From Alphaproteobacteria bacterium (GTDB lineage Bacteria > Pseudomonadota > Alphaproteobacteria > Reyranellales > Reyranellaceae), in contig JABCYT010000009.1 of NCBI GenBank assembly GCA_013290035.1, forward strand, positions 1-16,426: 16,426 bases of DNA. The letters are read 5' to 3'. The notes beneath the pieces were generated by a model. That model did not search any database. It was not told the DNA's origin and saw nothing but the letters and a program-made list of their open reading frames with translations. Positions 1 through 7,850 of this stretch are shown here, piece by piece. Each line of letters opens with the position of its first letter. The first letter of the stretch is position 1. The position numbers and the translations under genes were made by a program.

Positions 1-1323
1 CGTGATCAGCTCGTCCTCGACCAGCTCATGAGCTTCGGGCACCGGGCTCAGCATGTCGGGCACGTCGAAATGGCCGATGTCCGAGCTGAAGATCGCGTTG
101 ATGCGCGCGCCGAACGGATTGGCCTTGCCGAACGCCGTGACGTTCATGCGATCGTCGGCCTCGCAGCCGAAGTAGTAGGGCTTGGCGTAGAGGTCGACCC
201 AGTCCTCCTTGCGCGTGATCTGGCAGGCCGCGAAGTCGTCGAGCACCGGCATGCCGCCGGTCAGCTCGTCTTCCTCCTTGCTGGGCCAGCCGTCGCGCCG
301 ATCAAGCTCGGCGGCCATGTCGTCGTCGCCGTATTTCTCGACCAGGCTTCGCAGAAGCTTACGGTCGAGCTTCTTGGGATCCATGTAGGCGATACCCTTG
401 GCGCCGCGCCGCTCCCAATGCTCGATCAGGTCGGCGAAGAGCTGGCAGCCCCAGCCCACGCCGCCTTCGAGAAAGGCGAAGTTGAGGTCGGGGAAGCGCC
501 GCGTCACGCCGCCCAGGAACAGGCCCTTGGCGATGGAATGACCGGCGGCGGCGAAGTGGCCGATATGGTTGAAGGTGAAGTTGCTGGGCGAATTGCGTAG
601 GCCAAAGCCGCGGCCGCCGGCATGGAAGGTGGGCGCCATGCGGAGCTCGCGGCATTTCTGCCAGACCGCGTCGTAGTCGTGGTCGCTGTCGACGCCGAGA
701 TTTTCGTAGGTCACGGCGAAGCGGCCGAGGGCGGGATCGACGTCCTTGGCCATCGGAACGCGGCGAGGGACGCCGCCGCCGAACATGCCGACCTTGGCGC
801 CGAGCTGCTTGGTCACAAACTCGAGCTCGGCGATCGCCTCGTCCGGCGTGAACATCGGGATCACCGCCGCTGGCGTCAGCCGATCACTGAGCTTGGCAAA
901 ATATTCGGCCGTGACGATGTTGAAGCCGCGGATGACGGCGCGCCTCGTCTCGTCATCGGCGATGCGTGGGATGCTAAGGCCGGCGGTCGGGTAGATCACG
1001 CCGAAATCGATGCCGAGCTCGCCGAGTCGGTCGTAGAGCATGCGCGGCATCATCGCCGTGGCGCGGTCGCGCGTGTTGGTCGTCTGACGGCCCCAATAGC
1101 CTTCCATGGCCATGCCGCGCTGCTTGCGTTCGGCAATCGACAGGCGGAGTGCGTCGGGGATGCGCCGCTGGGCGGCGATGAAACCGTCGGCCGACTTGTC
1201 GCCCGCCACCTTGCGCATGCGCTCGGCGAAGACCGGGTTGTACTCGATCCAGTGGCCATCGGCGTCGATGATGGGATGCTTCAAGCTGGAACGAACTTCC
1301 GCGGGGCTGCGATGAGAACTCAT
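1..1323 (-). CDS. Amidohydrolase_2 family metal-dependent hydrolase (3' end outside window)
   Basis: The first 441 codons are open with no stop, so the C-terminus lies beyond the left edge. The start at 1323 is supported by GGAGG six bases upstream. The protein matches the TIM-barrel amidohydrolase_2 family (PF04909 type, related to ACMSD and other decarboxylases or hydrolases). It has an N-terminal D-x-D-x-H element (Asp20, Asp22, His24), a mid-protein TFHAGG with His234, and SSDIGHFD with Asp415, the usual position of the catalytic or metal-binding aspartate. No signal peptide is visible, so it should be cytoplasmic. The canonical HxH metal motif is reduced to DGH, as in many members of the long-chain clade found in soil proteobacteria. 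The substrate cannot be told from sequence; hydrolysis or decarboxylation of an aromatic or xenobiotic carboxylate is only a family-level guess. The same-strand DadA-like gene lies 124 bp upstream and may or may not be cotranscribed. Confidence 0.88.
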   Translation of the reverse strand, partial: MSSHRSPAEVRSSLKHPIIDADGHWIEYNPVFAERMRKVAGDKSADGFIAAQRRIPDALRLSIAERKQRGMAMEGYWGRQTTNTRDRATAMMPRMLYDRLGELGIDFGVIYPTAGLSIPRIADDETRRAVIRGFNIVTAEYFAKLSDRLTPAAVIPMFTPDEAIAELEFVTKQLGAKVGMFGGGVPRRVPMAKDVDPALGRFAVTYENLGVDSDHDYDAVWQKCRELRMAPTFHAGGRGFGLRNSPSNFTFNHIGHFAAAGHSIAKGLFLGGVTRRFPDLNFAFLEGGVGWGCQLFADLIEHWERRGAKGIAYMDPKKLDRKLLRSLVEKYGDDDMAAELDRRDGWPSKEEDELTGGMPVLDDFAACQITRKEDWVDLYAKPYYFGCEADDRMNVTAFGKANPFGARINAIFSSDIGHFDVPDMLSPVPEAHELVEDELIT

Positions 1324-1447
1324 GCCTGCCTCCAAAATCGCCAAGTCAGATGACCCCCAGACGCTAATCCTGTTGTCGAAACCGCGCAACGGCTGGTCGG
1401 CCGTTCGCTTCGGTGTCATGACAGTGTTGCTGAATCGCCGGCCTACG
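1324..1447 (-). other. Intergenic spacer with RBS and small hairpin
   Basis: This 124-bp gap separates two minus-strand genes. Next to the amidohydrolase ATG there is a strong Shine-Dalgarno sequence, GGAGG on the minus strand at about 1329-1333. In the middle, 1384-1408 can form a hairpin: AACGGC (1388-1393) pairs with GCCGTT (1400-1405), extended by GCG/CGC across one bulged base. No U-tract follows on the minus strand, so it is at best a weak terminator for the DadA-like gene. I saw no convincing -35/-10 pair. Confidence 0.4.
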
Positions 1448-2698
1448 CTAACCGAAGCGGCCGGGATCGCACGCCCTCAAGGTCTCGGGCAATTCCTCGC
1501 CGGCCATCTGGCGGGCGATCAGCCGGCCGGTCGCAGTGGCGAGGGTGAGCCCGACATGCTGATGGCCATAGCCGCAATAGACGTTGGCGAGCCGCGGCGC
1601 GCGCCCTATCGCTGGCCGGAAATCGGGCAGGCTCGGGCGCTCGCCGATCCAGCGGCTGAGCTCGGCGCCGCCCACGCCGGGGAAAGTCTCCTTGAGATGC
1701 CGCACCAGAAGATCGGCGCGCTGCCAGGACGGCGGCTGGTGCGGCGCCGCCAGCTCGACGGTGCCGGCTATGCGCAGCCCTTCCTCCATCGGCGTGATGA
1801 CGAAGCCGCGCTCGGCCGGGCTCACCGGCAGGTCGAAGCGCACGTTGTCGGGCGTCAGCATCACATGATAGCCGCGCTCGGCCACCAGCGGCGCGTTGAA
1901 GCCCAGCAGGCGCGTCAGCTCGCCCGAGGCGCGCCCGGCGGCGATCACCACCGCGCTGGCCGGCAGGTTCCGGTCGGTGATCTCGACCGACGTCACGCGA
2001 TTGCCGTCGCGGCCGAAGCCGCGTACTCGTCCGCGCAGGACAATGCCGCCTTCGTTGGCGAAGCGCTCGACCAGGGTCGCCACCACCTTGTAGGGGTTGA
2101 TGGTGTGCATGCCGTGCGAGTAGTAGACGCCGCGGACGATGCGATCACTGAGGCCCGGCGCCAACTCGCGGGCGCGGTTGCCGTCGACGATTTCGAATAC
2201 CGTGCCCTTGGCTCTCTGCAGCGCCCGCTCCTCTGCGCCGGACGCAAAGGCGGCCTCGCTTTCGTAGACATAGAGCGCGCCCTTGGACTTGAAGAGCTCG
2301 CCCAGGCCCGACGCCTGGATCTCGGCCTTCCAGGCGATGTTGGCTTCGGCCATCAGCGACCCGAAGGAATCGATGCCTTTTCTGACTTCGGCAGGGCTGT
2401 AGGCGGCGCGCGCGAAACGCGCCATCCAGGGCAGCAGCCAGGGCAGGCTGGGCGGATGGACCGTGAGCGGGCCGTTGCGGTCCATCAGCATTTGCGGCAC
2501 GCGCTTCAGGGTCGACGGCCGGGCGAGCGGCAGCACGTGATCGATGGCGATGAAGCCGGCATTGCCGTAGGAGGTGGCGCGGCCGGGCTCGGCGCTGTCG
2601 AGCAAGGTGACGCGGTGGCCGGCGCGCTGCAGGGCGCGCGCGGTCGCGGCGCCCACGATGCCGGCGCCGACGACGATGACGGGGGCTTGATCGTTCAT
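1448..2698 (-). CDS. DadA-like FAD-dependent oxidoreductase (D-amino acid dehydrogenase family)
   Basis: The product is 416 residues, the usual size for the family. Residues 7-34 form a Rossmann dinucleotide fold with GAGIVG at 11-16 and an acidic residue (Asp34) at the end of beta-2. They are followed by the [11 protein letters not shown] segment (39-49) typical of DadA-type D-amino acid dehydrogenases. The C-terminus has the second FAD-contact region, [10 protein letters not shown], starting near 376. Members oxidise D-amino acids, glycine, sarcosine or D-hydroxyproline and pass electrons to the respiratory chain or to oxygen. The exact substrate is not visible here, and glycine oxidase or D-hydroxyproline dehydrogenase are possible alternatives. 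No catabolic partner such as an alanine racemase or proline racemase lies nearby. There is no good Shine-Dalgarno before the ATG at 2698. It is divergent from hslV, with 77 bp between the two starts. Confidence 0.87.
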   Translation of the reverse strand: MNDQAPVIVVGAGIVGAATARALQRAGHRVTLLDSAEPGRATSYGNAGFIAIDHVLPLARPSTLKRVPQMLMDRNGPLTVHPPSLPWLLPWMARFARAAYSPAEVRKGIDSFGSLMAEANIAWKAEIQASGLGELFKSKGALYVYESEAAFASGAEERALQRAKGTVFEIVDGNRARELAPGLSDRIVRGVYYSHGMHTINPYKVVATLVERFANEGGIVLRGRVRGFGRDGNRVTSVEITDRNLPASAVVIAAGRASGELTRLLGFNAPLVAERGYHVMLTPDNVRFDLPVSPAERGFVITPMEEGLRIAGTVELAAPHQPPSWQRADLLVRHLKETFPGVGGAELSRWIGERPSLPDFRPAIGRAPRLANVYCGYGHQHVGLTLATATGRLIARQMAGEELPETLRACDPGRFG

Positions 2699-2740
2699 GC
2701 AACGACGTTAGCACGGCCCGTGAAGGCGCCAGGACGCCGA

Positions 2741-2768
2741 TTGATTTGCCGCCGCAAATGACTATTTA
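2741..2768 (+). promoter_or_regulatory. Candidate promoter for hslVU, possibly giving a leaderless mRNA
   Basis: TTGATT at 2741-2746 and TATTTA at 2763-2768 are separated by 16 bp, resembling a housekeeping -35/-10 pair. The -10 element ends seven bases before the hslV ATG at 2776, so transcription would begin at or next to the start codon. That fits the lack of a clear Shine-Dalgarno. I saw no convincing heat-shock sigma-32 promoter, although hslVU is heat-shock controlled in many bacteria. This is a by-eye call. Confidence 0.3.
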
Positions 2769-2775
2769 CGGGGCC

Positions 2776-3336
2776 ATGTCCCGACAATCCGAGAATTCCG
2801 CCACGCCCGGCTGGCACGCCACAACCATCTTGTCGGTCCGCAAGGGCGGCCAGGTCGTGATGGCGGGCGACGGCCAGGTGTCGATGGGCCAGACCATCGT
2901 CAAGGGCAACGCCAAGAAGGTCCGGCGCCTGGGCAACGGCCAGATCGTGGGCGGCTTCGCCGGTTCGACGGCCGATGCCTTCACCCTGTTCGAGCGCCTG
3001 GAGGCCAAGCTCGAGCGCCATCCCGGCCAGCTTCTGCGCGCCTGCATCGAGCTTGCCAAGGACTGGCGCACCGACCGTTACCTGCGCCGGCTTGAGGCGA
3101 TGATGGCGGTGGCCGACAAGGACGTCTCGCTGCTGCTCAGCGGCTCGGGCGACGTGCTGGAGCCCGAGGGCGGCATCATCGCCATCGGTTCGGGCGGCAA
3201 CTATGCGCTGGCCGCGGCGCGCGCCCTGATCGACATCGAGGGCCTCGATGCCGAGGCGATCGCGCGCAAGGCGATGGACATCGCCGCCGACATCTGCGTC
3301 TACACCAACCACAATCTCGTCATCGAGAAGCTTTAA
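2776..3336 (+). CDS. hslV: HslV (ClpQ), proteolytic subunit of the HslUV protease
   Basis: HslV is the proteasome-beta-like Thr peptidase (family T1) that forms the double hexameric core of HslVU in the cytoplasm and degrades unfolded or regulatory proteins delivered by HslU. With the ATG at 2776 the protein has 186 residues. The first 15 are a propeptide ending in WHA, followed by Thr16-Thr17, where Thr16 is the mature N-terminal nucleophile. Lys48 matches the catalytic Lys33 of mature E. coli HslV, and [10 protein letters not shown] (31-40) and KGNAKKVRR are strongly conserved. In-frame starts at 2746 (TTG) and 2758 (ATG) exist, but they would lengthen the propeptide and place the likely promoter inside the gene. 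hslU follows after only five bases, so the two are one operon. Short N-terminal extensions are usual in alphaproteobacterial HslV. Confidence 0.97.
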   Translation: MSRQSENSATPGWHATTILSVRKGGQVVMAGDGQVSMGQTIVKGNAKKVRRLGNGQIVGGFAGSTADAFTLFERLEAKLERHPGQLLRACIELAKDWRTDRYLRRLEAMMAVADKDVSLLLSGSGDVLEPEGGIIAIGSGGNYALAAARALIDIEGLDAEAIARKAMDIAADICVYTNHNLVIEKL

Positions 3337-3341
3337 GCCTA

Positions 3342-4652
3342 ATGAGCAACGACTTTTCCCCCCGCGAAATCGTCTCCGAACTCGACAAGCACATCGTCGG
3401 CCAGCAGGACGCCAAGCGCGCCGTGGCCATCGCGCTGCGCAATCGTTGGCGACGCCTGCAACTCCCCGACGCGTTGCGCGAAGAAGTGCTGCCCAAGAAC
3501 ATCCTGATGATCGGCCCGACCGGTTGCGGCAAGACCGAGATCGCGCGCCGCCTGGCCAAGCTCGCCAACGCGCCGTTCCTCAAGGTCGAGGCGACCAAGT
3601 TCACGGAGGTGGGCTATGTCGGCCGCGATGTCGAGCAGATCGCGCGCGACCTGATGGAAGCCGCCATCGACATGGCGCGCGAGCGCCTGCGCAAGGACGT
3701 GCGCGCCAAGGCTGAGCTCGCCGCCGAGGACCGCGTGCTCGATGCGCTGTGCGGCACCGGCGCGAGCGAGGAGACGCGGCTGCGCTTCCGCCACAAGCTG
3801 CGCGACGGCGAGCTGGCCAACCGGGAAATCGAGATCGAGGTTGCCGATACGGGCGCGCCCCTGCAGTTCGAGGTGCCGGGCCAGCCCGGCGCGTCGGTCG
3901 GCATGATCAATATCGGCGACATGCTGGGCAAGGCGTTCGGCGGGCGCACCAAGAAGCGCAAGATGACCGTGACCGAATCCTACGAGACCCTGATGCGCGA
4001 GGAGAGCGACAAGCTGCTCGATCAGGAACGCGTGGTCCGCGAGGCCCGCGAATCGGTCGAGCAGAACGGCATCGTCTTCATCGACGAAATCGACAAGATC
4101 ACGGCGCGCAGCGAGTTCCGCGGCGGCGGCGACGTGAGCCGCGAAGGCGTGCAGCGCGACCTGCTACCGCTGATCGAGGGCACGACGGTGAATACCAAGC
4201 ACGGGCCGGTCAAGACCGACCATGTGCTGTTCATCTGCTCCGGCGCGTTCCATATGGCCAAGCCGTCCGACATGCTGCCCGAGCTGCAGGGCCGCCTGCC
4301 GATTCGGGTCAGCCTGGCCTCGCTCACGCAGGAGGATTTCCGCCGCATCCTGACCGAGCCCGAGGCCAGCCTGGTCAAGCAGTACAAAGCGCTGCTGTCC
4401 ACCGAGAAGGTCGAGCTGGAGTTCAGGCCGGACGCCATCGACGAGCTGGCCAAGCTGTCGGCCGACATCAATGAAGCGGTCGAGAATATCGGCGCGCGCC
4501 GGCTGCACACGGTGATGGAGAAGCTCTTGGAGGAGATCAGCTTCACCGCCTCCGACAGCCCCGGCCGGAAGGTCGAGATCGACGCCGCCTATGTGCGCGA
4601 GAAGGTGGGCGCGCTCGCCAAGAACGCCGACCTCAGCAAGTTCGTCCTCTGA
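3342..4652 (+). CDS. hslU: HslU (ClpY), AAA+ unfoldase of the HslUV protease
   Basis: This is the ATPase partner of HslV. It forms hexameric rings that unfold substrates and thread them into the HslV chamber. At 436 residues it is close to the E. coli protein (443). Visible motifs are Walker A GPTGCGKT (58-65), the GYVGRD pore loop (91-96), Walker B IVFIDEID (244-251), and the sensor-2 region [15 protein letters not shown] starting at 384. The C-terminus, LSKFVL, matches the tail that inserts into HslV pockets and activates it. The I-domain lies between the pore loop and Walker B and contains the low-complexity [12 protein letters not shown] stretch. The ATG is five bases after the hslV stop, so translation is probably coupled. 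Only a weak purine stretch near the end of hslV could serve as RBS. Confidence 0.98.
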   Translation: MSNDFSPREIVSELDKHIVGQQDAKRAVAIALRNRWRRLQLPDALREEVLPKNILMIGPTGCGKTEIARRLAKLANAPFLKVEATKFTEVGYVGRDVEQIARDLMEAAIDMARERLRKDVRAKAELAAEDRVLDALCGTGASEETRLRFRHKLRDGELANREIEIEVADTGAPLQFEVPGQPGASVGMINIGDMLGKAFGGRTKKRKMTVTESYETLMREESDKLLDQERVVREARESVEQNGIVFIDEIDKITARSEFRGGGDVSREGVQRDLLPLIEGTTVNTKHGPVKTDHVLFICSGAFHMAKPSDMLPELQGRLPIRVSLASLTQEDFRRILTEPEASLVKQYKALLSTEKVELEFRPDAIDELAKLSADINEAVENIGARRLHTVMEKLLEEISFTASDSPGRKVEIDAAYVREKVGALAKNADLSKFVL

Positions 4653-4655
4653 TTC

Positions 4656-4684
4656 TTCTTTTCCTCCCTATGGGAGGAAAAGAA
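4656..4684. terminator. Perfect 13-bp hairpin between convergent genes
   Basis: TTCTTTTCCTCCC (4656-4668) and GGGAGGAAAAGAA (4672-4684) are exact inverted repeats around a three-base TAT loop. The element starts three bases after the hslU stop and ends directly next to the TAA of the minus-strand small ORF, so it could end transcription from both sides. Neither strand has a classical U-tract after the stem. It may therefore act as an mRNA 3'-end stabiliser, or work with Rho, rather than as a textbook intrinsic terminator. Confidence 0.65.
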
Positions 4685-4822
4685 TTAGAGGCAGTAGGAC
4701 GCGATCAGGTCCACGAGATAGGCCGGGCCGTTCAGCCCCCACAGGACGAACGACACGACGGTCGCTGCGCCCACCAGGGAGGCCGCGCCCCACAGCAAGA
4801 AGGAGCGCCAGCTCAGGCTCAT
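4685..4822 (-). CDS. Small single-helix membrane protein, translationally coupled to the MFS gene
   Basis: This 45-residue ORF starts at the ATG that overlaps the TGA of the upstream MFS gene in an ATGA arrangement, and stops at a TAA touching the downstream hairpin. It therefore fills the space between transporter and terminator exactly. The protein begins MSLSWRSF, has one hydrophobic stretch at about residues 8-29 suitable for a transmembrane helix, and ends in a short tail (NGPAYLVDLIASYCL). The position of the positive charge (Arg6) favours a cytoplasmic N-terminus. I do not recognise the family. The coupling suggests it is made together with the transporter, perhaps as an accessory subunit, but that is inference. 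A longer reading from 4927 overlaps the MFS gene and is not needed. Confidence 0.6.
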   Translation of the reverse strand: MSLSWRSFLLWGAASLVGAATVVSFVLWGLNGPAYLVDLIASYCL

Positions 4823-6072
4823 GCCGGCTGCGGCAACGCGGCGCTCGTCGGCCGCGTGAGCCGCTCCTCGACGATCGGCCAATGCAGCGCGGCCGCCACG
4901 AGGCCGAGGGCGATCGAGATCCACCACATCATGTCGTAGTTGCCCTGCAGGTCGAACAGCCGCCCGCCGCCCCAGCCGCCGAAGAAGCTACCGACCTGAT
5001 GGCCGAAGAACACGACGCCATTCAGCATGGTGAGATGGACCGGGCCGAAGATATGGCCGACCAGCGACGTGGTCAGCGGCACGGTGCCGAGCCACAGGAA
5101 GCCCAGCGCCCCGGCGAAGATCAGCACCGAGGCCGCCGAGAGCGGCGCCAGGACGAAGCCCAGGAAGACCAGCGAGCGCAGCAAGTAGAGCAACGACAAA
5201 AGGTTCTTGCGCTTGTGCCGGGCACCCATCGCGCTCCACAAGATGGAGCCGGCGATGTTGAACAGGCCGACCATGCCGATCGACCAGCCGCCGAGCTCGG
5301 CCGGCGACAAGGTGATTCCGAACAGCGACAGGCCGATCCCCTTGTCGGAGATGTAGGCCGGCAGGTGGCCGCCGACGAAGGCGACGTGGAAGCCGCAGAC
5401 GAAGTAGCCGATCACCAGCAAGACGTAGCTGCGTTGGCCAAAAGCCTCGGAGAGTGCCGAGCCGGCCGACTGACGATCGCCGCCGGCCCGCTGGGCGGCC
5501 GCGATCTCCCGGCTGTCATTCAGCCCGATCGACAGCAGCATGATCAGCACGGCGAGGCCCGTCAGCGCCCACATGGTCGGCCGCCAGCCGCCGAGATGGT
5601 TTTGCAGCACCGCCGCCAGCGGCACGATGAAGAACTGGCCGAACGAGCCGCCAGCCGAGCAGATACCGACGGCCAGCGCCGCCTTTGCCGGGGGCGCCAC
5701 CCGCAGGATCACGCCCAGCACCGGCCCGAAGGACGCCGCCGACAGGCCGACACCCACCAGGGCGTTGCCCAGGATCAGCATGGCGCCGTTGTGCATCGTG
5801 GCGGTCACGATCATGCCCGCCACGTAGAGCGCGCCCCCGCCGGCGATGGTCGGCGCCGAGCCGAAGCGATCGCACAGCCGTCCCGAAAACGGGGCGACGG
5901 CGCCCATCAGCAGCATGGACAGCGCGGTGCCGAAGGAGAACAGCTCGCGGCCGACTTGGAGCTCGGCCGAGACCGGCTTCAGGAAGATGCCGAAGCTCTG
6001 GCGCACGCCCAGACCGATGGTGAGCACGAGAAAACCGCACCAAACGGCGGTCCAGTAGGAACGGGAGGTCAT
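4819..6072 (-). CDS. Major facilitator superfamily transporter (MCT/OxlT-like)
   Basis: This is a 417-residue polytopic inner-membrane protein with about twelve hydrophobic segments in two halves and a hydrophilic central loop around residues 205-225. The MFS motif A, GRLCDRFG, is at 64-71 between helices 2 and 3. The N-terminal WTAVWCGFLVLTIGLGVRQSFGIFL (given here in parts: WTAV 7-10, RQSFGIFL 24-31) resembles the monocarboxylate/oxalate-formate branch, in which secondary transporters exchange or symport small organic acids. The substrate is not predictable. The ATG at 6072 is the first Met and has no clear Shine-Dalgarno. Its stop overlaps the start of a 45-codon membrane ORF. The gene is divergent from the exported hydrolase, with a 70-bp spacer, and convergent with hslU. 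Confidence 0.9.
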   Translation of the reverse strand: MTSRSYWTAVWCGFLVLTIGLGVRQSFGIFLKPVSAELQVGRELFSFGTALSMLLMGAVAPFSGRLCDRFGSAPTIAGGGALYVAGMIVTATMHNGAMLILGNALVGVGLSAASFGPVLGVILRVAPPAKAALAVGICSAGGSFGQFFIVPLAAVLQNHLGGWRPTMWALTGLAVLIMLLSIGLNDSREIAAAQRAGGDRQSAGSALSEAFGQRSYVLLVIGYFVCGFHVAFVGGHLPAYISDKGIGLSLFGITLSPAELGGWSIGMVGLFNIAGSILWSAMGARHKRKNLLSLLYLLRSLVFLGFVLAPLSAASVLIFAGALGFLWLGTVPLTTSLVGHIFGPVHLTMLNGVVFFGHQVGSFFGGWGGGRLFDLQGNYDMMWWISIALGLVAAALHWPIVEERLTRPTSAALPQPA

Positions 6073-6130
6073 AGAGGCAACTTGCGTTGGACCATGGGCG
6101 CTGACAAGACGCTCGCCTCGTCCCCATCCA

Positions 6131-6136
6131 TAGAAT
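6131..6136 (+). promoter_or_regulatory. Candidate -10 element before the exported hydrolase
   Basis: TAGAAT differs from the TATAAT consensus at one base and sits six bases before the ATG at 6143, so a transcript would begin at or near that start codon. No good -35 hexamer is present at 16-18 bp, and no Shine-Dalgarno precedes the ATG. The remaining divergent spacer, 6073-6130, shows nothing else I can name. Confidence 0.25.
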
Positions 6137-6142
6137 TACTTC

Positions 6143-7714
6143 ATGCCGTCACAAGCTCTGATGTGGCACAACATGGCCATGGTCCGATTGTGGCTACAGG
6201 GCGGTCTGGCAGGCGGTCTTTTAGCGGCCCTGCTGGTGCTGGCCGGCAGTGTGTTCGCGGCTCCCCGGCTCGAGCGCGAGCGCTGCACCTTCAAGCCGCC
6301 GCGTGGTGACCGGATCGAATGCTTCACGCTGATCGTGCCGGAGAATCGCGAGCAGCCCGACGGCCGCGAGGTGCGCCTCAAGGTGGCCGTGCTGAAGGCC
6401 AAGCGCACCGCGGGCGCCGAGCCGATGTTCTATCTCTCGGGCGGTCCCGGTGATGCGCCTCTGGTGGCCTCGAGTCCCGGCGCCGATGCCCTGGCCGAGG
6501 GCGACTGGTGGAACGAGACCGCCGTCATCCGCCGCCGCCGCGATGTCGTCGTCGTGAGCCAGCGCGGCGCCGGGGGCACCACGCCCAACCTCGACTGCTT
6601 CGACCCGCGCACAACCGACCCCGCCAAGGCGCGTCGCCGGGCGGTGACCGAGCAGCAGGAACGCGACATTCTGGTGCGCTGCCGCGCCGGCCTCGACAAG
6701 CGCAAGATCGACCTCTCCATGTACACGACGCCGGCCCTGGCCGACGACGTGGCCGATCTGGCAAGCGCCATGTCGCTTGGCAAGATCAACATCTATGGCG
6801 TGTCCTACGGCACGCGCTGGGGGCTGGAAGTGATGCGGCGCCATCCCGAGCTGGTGCGGGCGGCGGTGCTCGACGGCGTCTATCCGCCCGAGGTCAACGG
6901 CGAGCAGAACGAGCCGGAGATCGTGCGCCAGGCCTTCGAACAGCTTTATGCCGAATGCGCCGCCGATCCGCTCTGCCGCGAGCGCCATCCCGGCCTGCGC
7001 GGTGCCGTCGAGAGCACGATCGATGCGGCCGAGCAGAAGCCCGTCGAGCTTACCCTCCAGCTCGAGGACGGCCCGCAGCCGGTGCGGCTCGATGGGCCGA
7101 AGCTCCTCATGGTGCTGCTGCACATGATGCGCGAGGGCGAGGCGGCGCTGATTCCCGAGAGCGTGGCCACGCTCCAGCGCGGCGATATCAGGCTGCTGAA
7201 AATGTTCGCCGAGGATCTCGAGAGCAGCGACGGCGGCCTGCTCGAACAGAATGCCCAGCAGTTCGACGGCCTCTACAACAGCATCGAGTGCCGCGAGACC
7301 TGGGCGACGGTCGACCGGGCGGCGCGCCGCAAGATGATCGAGGCGAACGGCGTCTATGGTTTCAATGCGCGGACCAGCAAGTCGCCGGCCTTCTGCCCGG
7401 TGTGGCGCGTGCCCGCCGCGCCCGCCGCCGAGCGCCAGCCGGTCAAGGTCGCGGTTCCGACGCTGTTGCTGAGCGGTACCTTCGACTGGCTGACGCCGCC
7501 CGCCTGGGGCCGCGAGGCGGCACGGCATCTGCCGTCGTCCCGCCATGTTGTCTTCCGCGCCCAGGGCCATGGCGTGGTCATCCAGGATCCGTGCGCGGCC
7601 CGCCTGCGCGACGCCTTCATCGAGGAGCCCGATCCCAAGCGCGCCCCGGCCTGTCGCAGCGACACCCCGCTCAATTTCGCCGCCGCCTACGAACGCGCCC
7701 GCAACCTGCCGTGA
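6143..7714 (+). CDS. Exported alpha/beta hydrolase, S33 / tripeptidyl aminopeptidase-like
   Basis: This is a 523-residue alpha/beta-hydrolase with an N-terminal export signal: a hydrophobic core at about 17-36 and a probable signal peptidase site after Val-Phe-Ala39. SGGPG at 99-103 is the oxyanion-hole loop of proline iminopeptidase relatives. The nucleophile elbow is GVSYG with Ser221. The C-terminal TAP-like part supplies Asp448 (GTFDWLTPP) and His476 (QGHGV), completing the triad. Ten cysteines remain in the mature part, an even number that fits disulfides in the periplasm or outside the cell. Family members remove N-terminal peptides or hydrolyse esters; the substrate is unknown here. 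Alternative in-frame ATGs lie at 6161, 6173 and 6179, each still upstream of the signal sequence core. None has a good RBS, so the start is uncertain by up to twelve codons. Confidence 0.88.
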   Translation: MPSQALMWHNMAMVRLWLQGGLAGGLLAALLVLAGSVFAAPRLERERCTFKPPRGDRIECFTLIVPENREQPDGREVRLKVAVLKAKRTAGAEPMFYLSGGPGDAPLVASSPGADALAEGDWWNETAVIRRRRDVVVVSQRGAGGTTPNLDCFDPRTTDPAKARRRAVTEQQERDILVRCRAGLDKRKIDLSMYTTPALADDVADLASAMSLGKINIYGVSYGTRWGLEVMRRHPELVRAAVLDGVYPPEVNGEQNEPEIVRQAFEQLYAECAADPLCRERHPGLRGAVESTIDAAEQKPVELTLQLEDGPQPVRLDGPKLLMVLLHMMREGEAALIPESVATLQRGDIRLLKMFAEDLESSDGGLLEQNAQQFDGLYNSIECRETWATVDRAARRKMIEANGVYGFNARTSKSPAFCPVWRVPAAPAAERQPVKVAVPTLLLSGTFDWLTPPAWGREAARHLPSSRHVVFRAQGHGVVIQDPCAARLRDAFIEEPDPKRAPACRSDTPLNFAAAYERARNLP

Positions 7715-7718
7715 GATT

Positions 7719-7826
7719 CCTCCCCAACGAAGTTGGGGAGGTGCCCGGAGGGCGGAGGGGTCATGCGTCTGCTAGGAAAAGCCATGACCCCTCCGGCTCT
7801 ACGCGCCACCTCCGCGCTTCTCGCGG
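7719..7826. repeat. Nested palindromic intergenic repeat (REP/MITE-like)
   Basis: Several inverted repeats are nested here. CCTCCCCAAC (7719-7728) pairs with GTTGGGGAGG (7732-7741) around GAA. CGGAGGGGTCATG (7753-7765) pairs exactly with CATGACCCCTCCG (7783-7795) around a 17-base loop. GGAGGTG (7737-7743) pairs with CACCTCC (7807-7813), enclosing the previous stem. CCGCG/CGCGG (7812-7826) forms a last small hairpin. The element fills most of the 136-bp gap between the hydrolase and the NPD gene and has no ORF. It resembles the dispersed CCTCCCC...GGGGAGG palindromes seen between genes in GC-rich alphaproteobacteria. Copy number cannot be judged from one window. The first hairpin, five bases after the hydrolase stop, could also end or protect that transcript. 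Confidence 0.7.
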
Positions 7827-7850
7827 GAAGCAAATAGTGAGAAGAGGAAT

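Noticed and set aside
1322..2761. 479-codon open frame on the plus strand opposite the DadA-like gene
   Set aside because: It is the antisense shadow of a clear flavoprotein gene; the composition is typical of GC-rich reverse frames and no domain is recognisable.
4823..4927. Longer version of the small membrane ORF starting at 4927
   Set aside because: The added 35 residues are read out of frame through the MFS C-terminus and are Arg- and Ala-rich shadow sequence; the ATGA start at 4822 is far more plausible.
4591..6309. 572-codon plus-strand frame across the MFS gene
   Set aside because: It overlaps the hslU end and the whole MFS gene, and is low-complexity, rich in Arg, Asp and Gln; it is a shadow frame.
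6221..7570. 449-codon minus-strand frame opposite the exported hydrolase
   Set aside because: It lies fully antisense to a gene with an intact catalytic triad and signal peptide; composition-driven.
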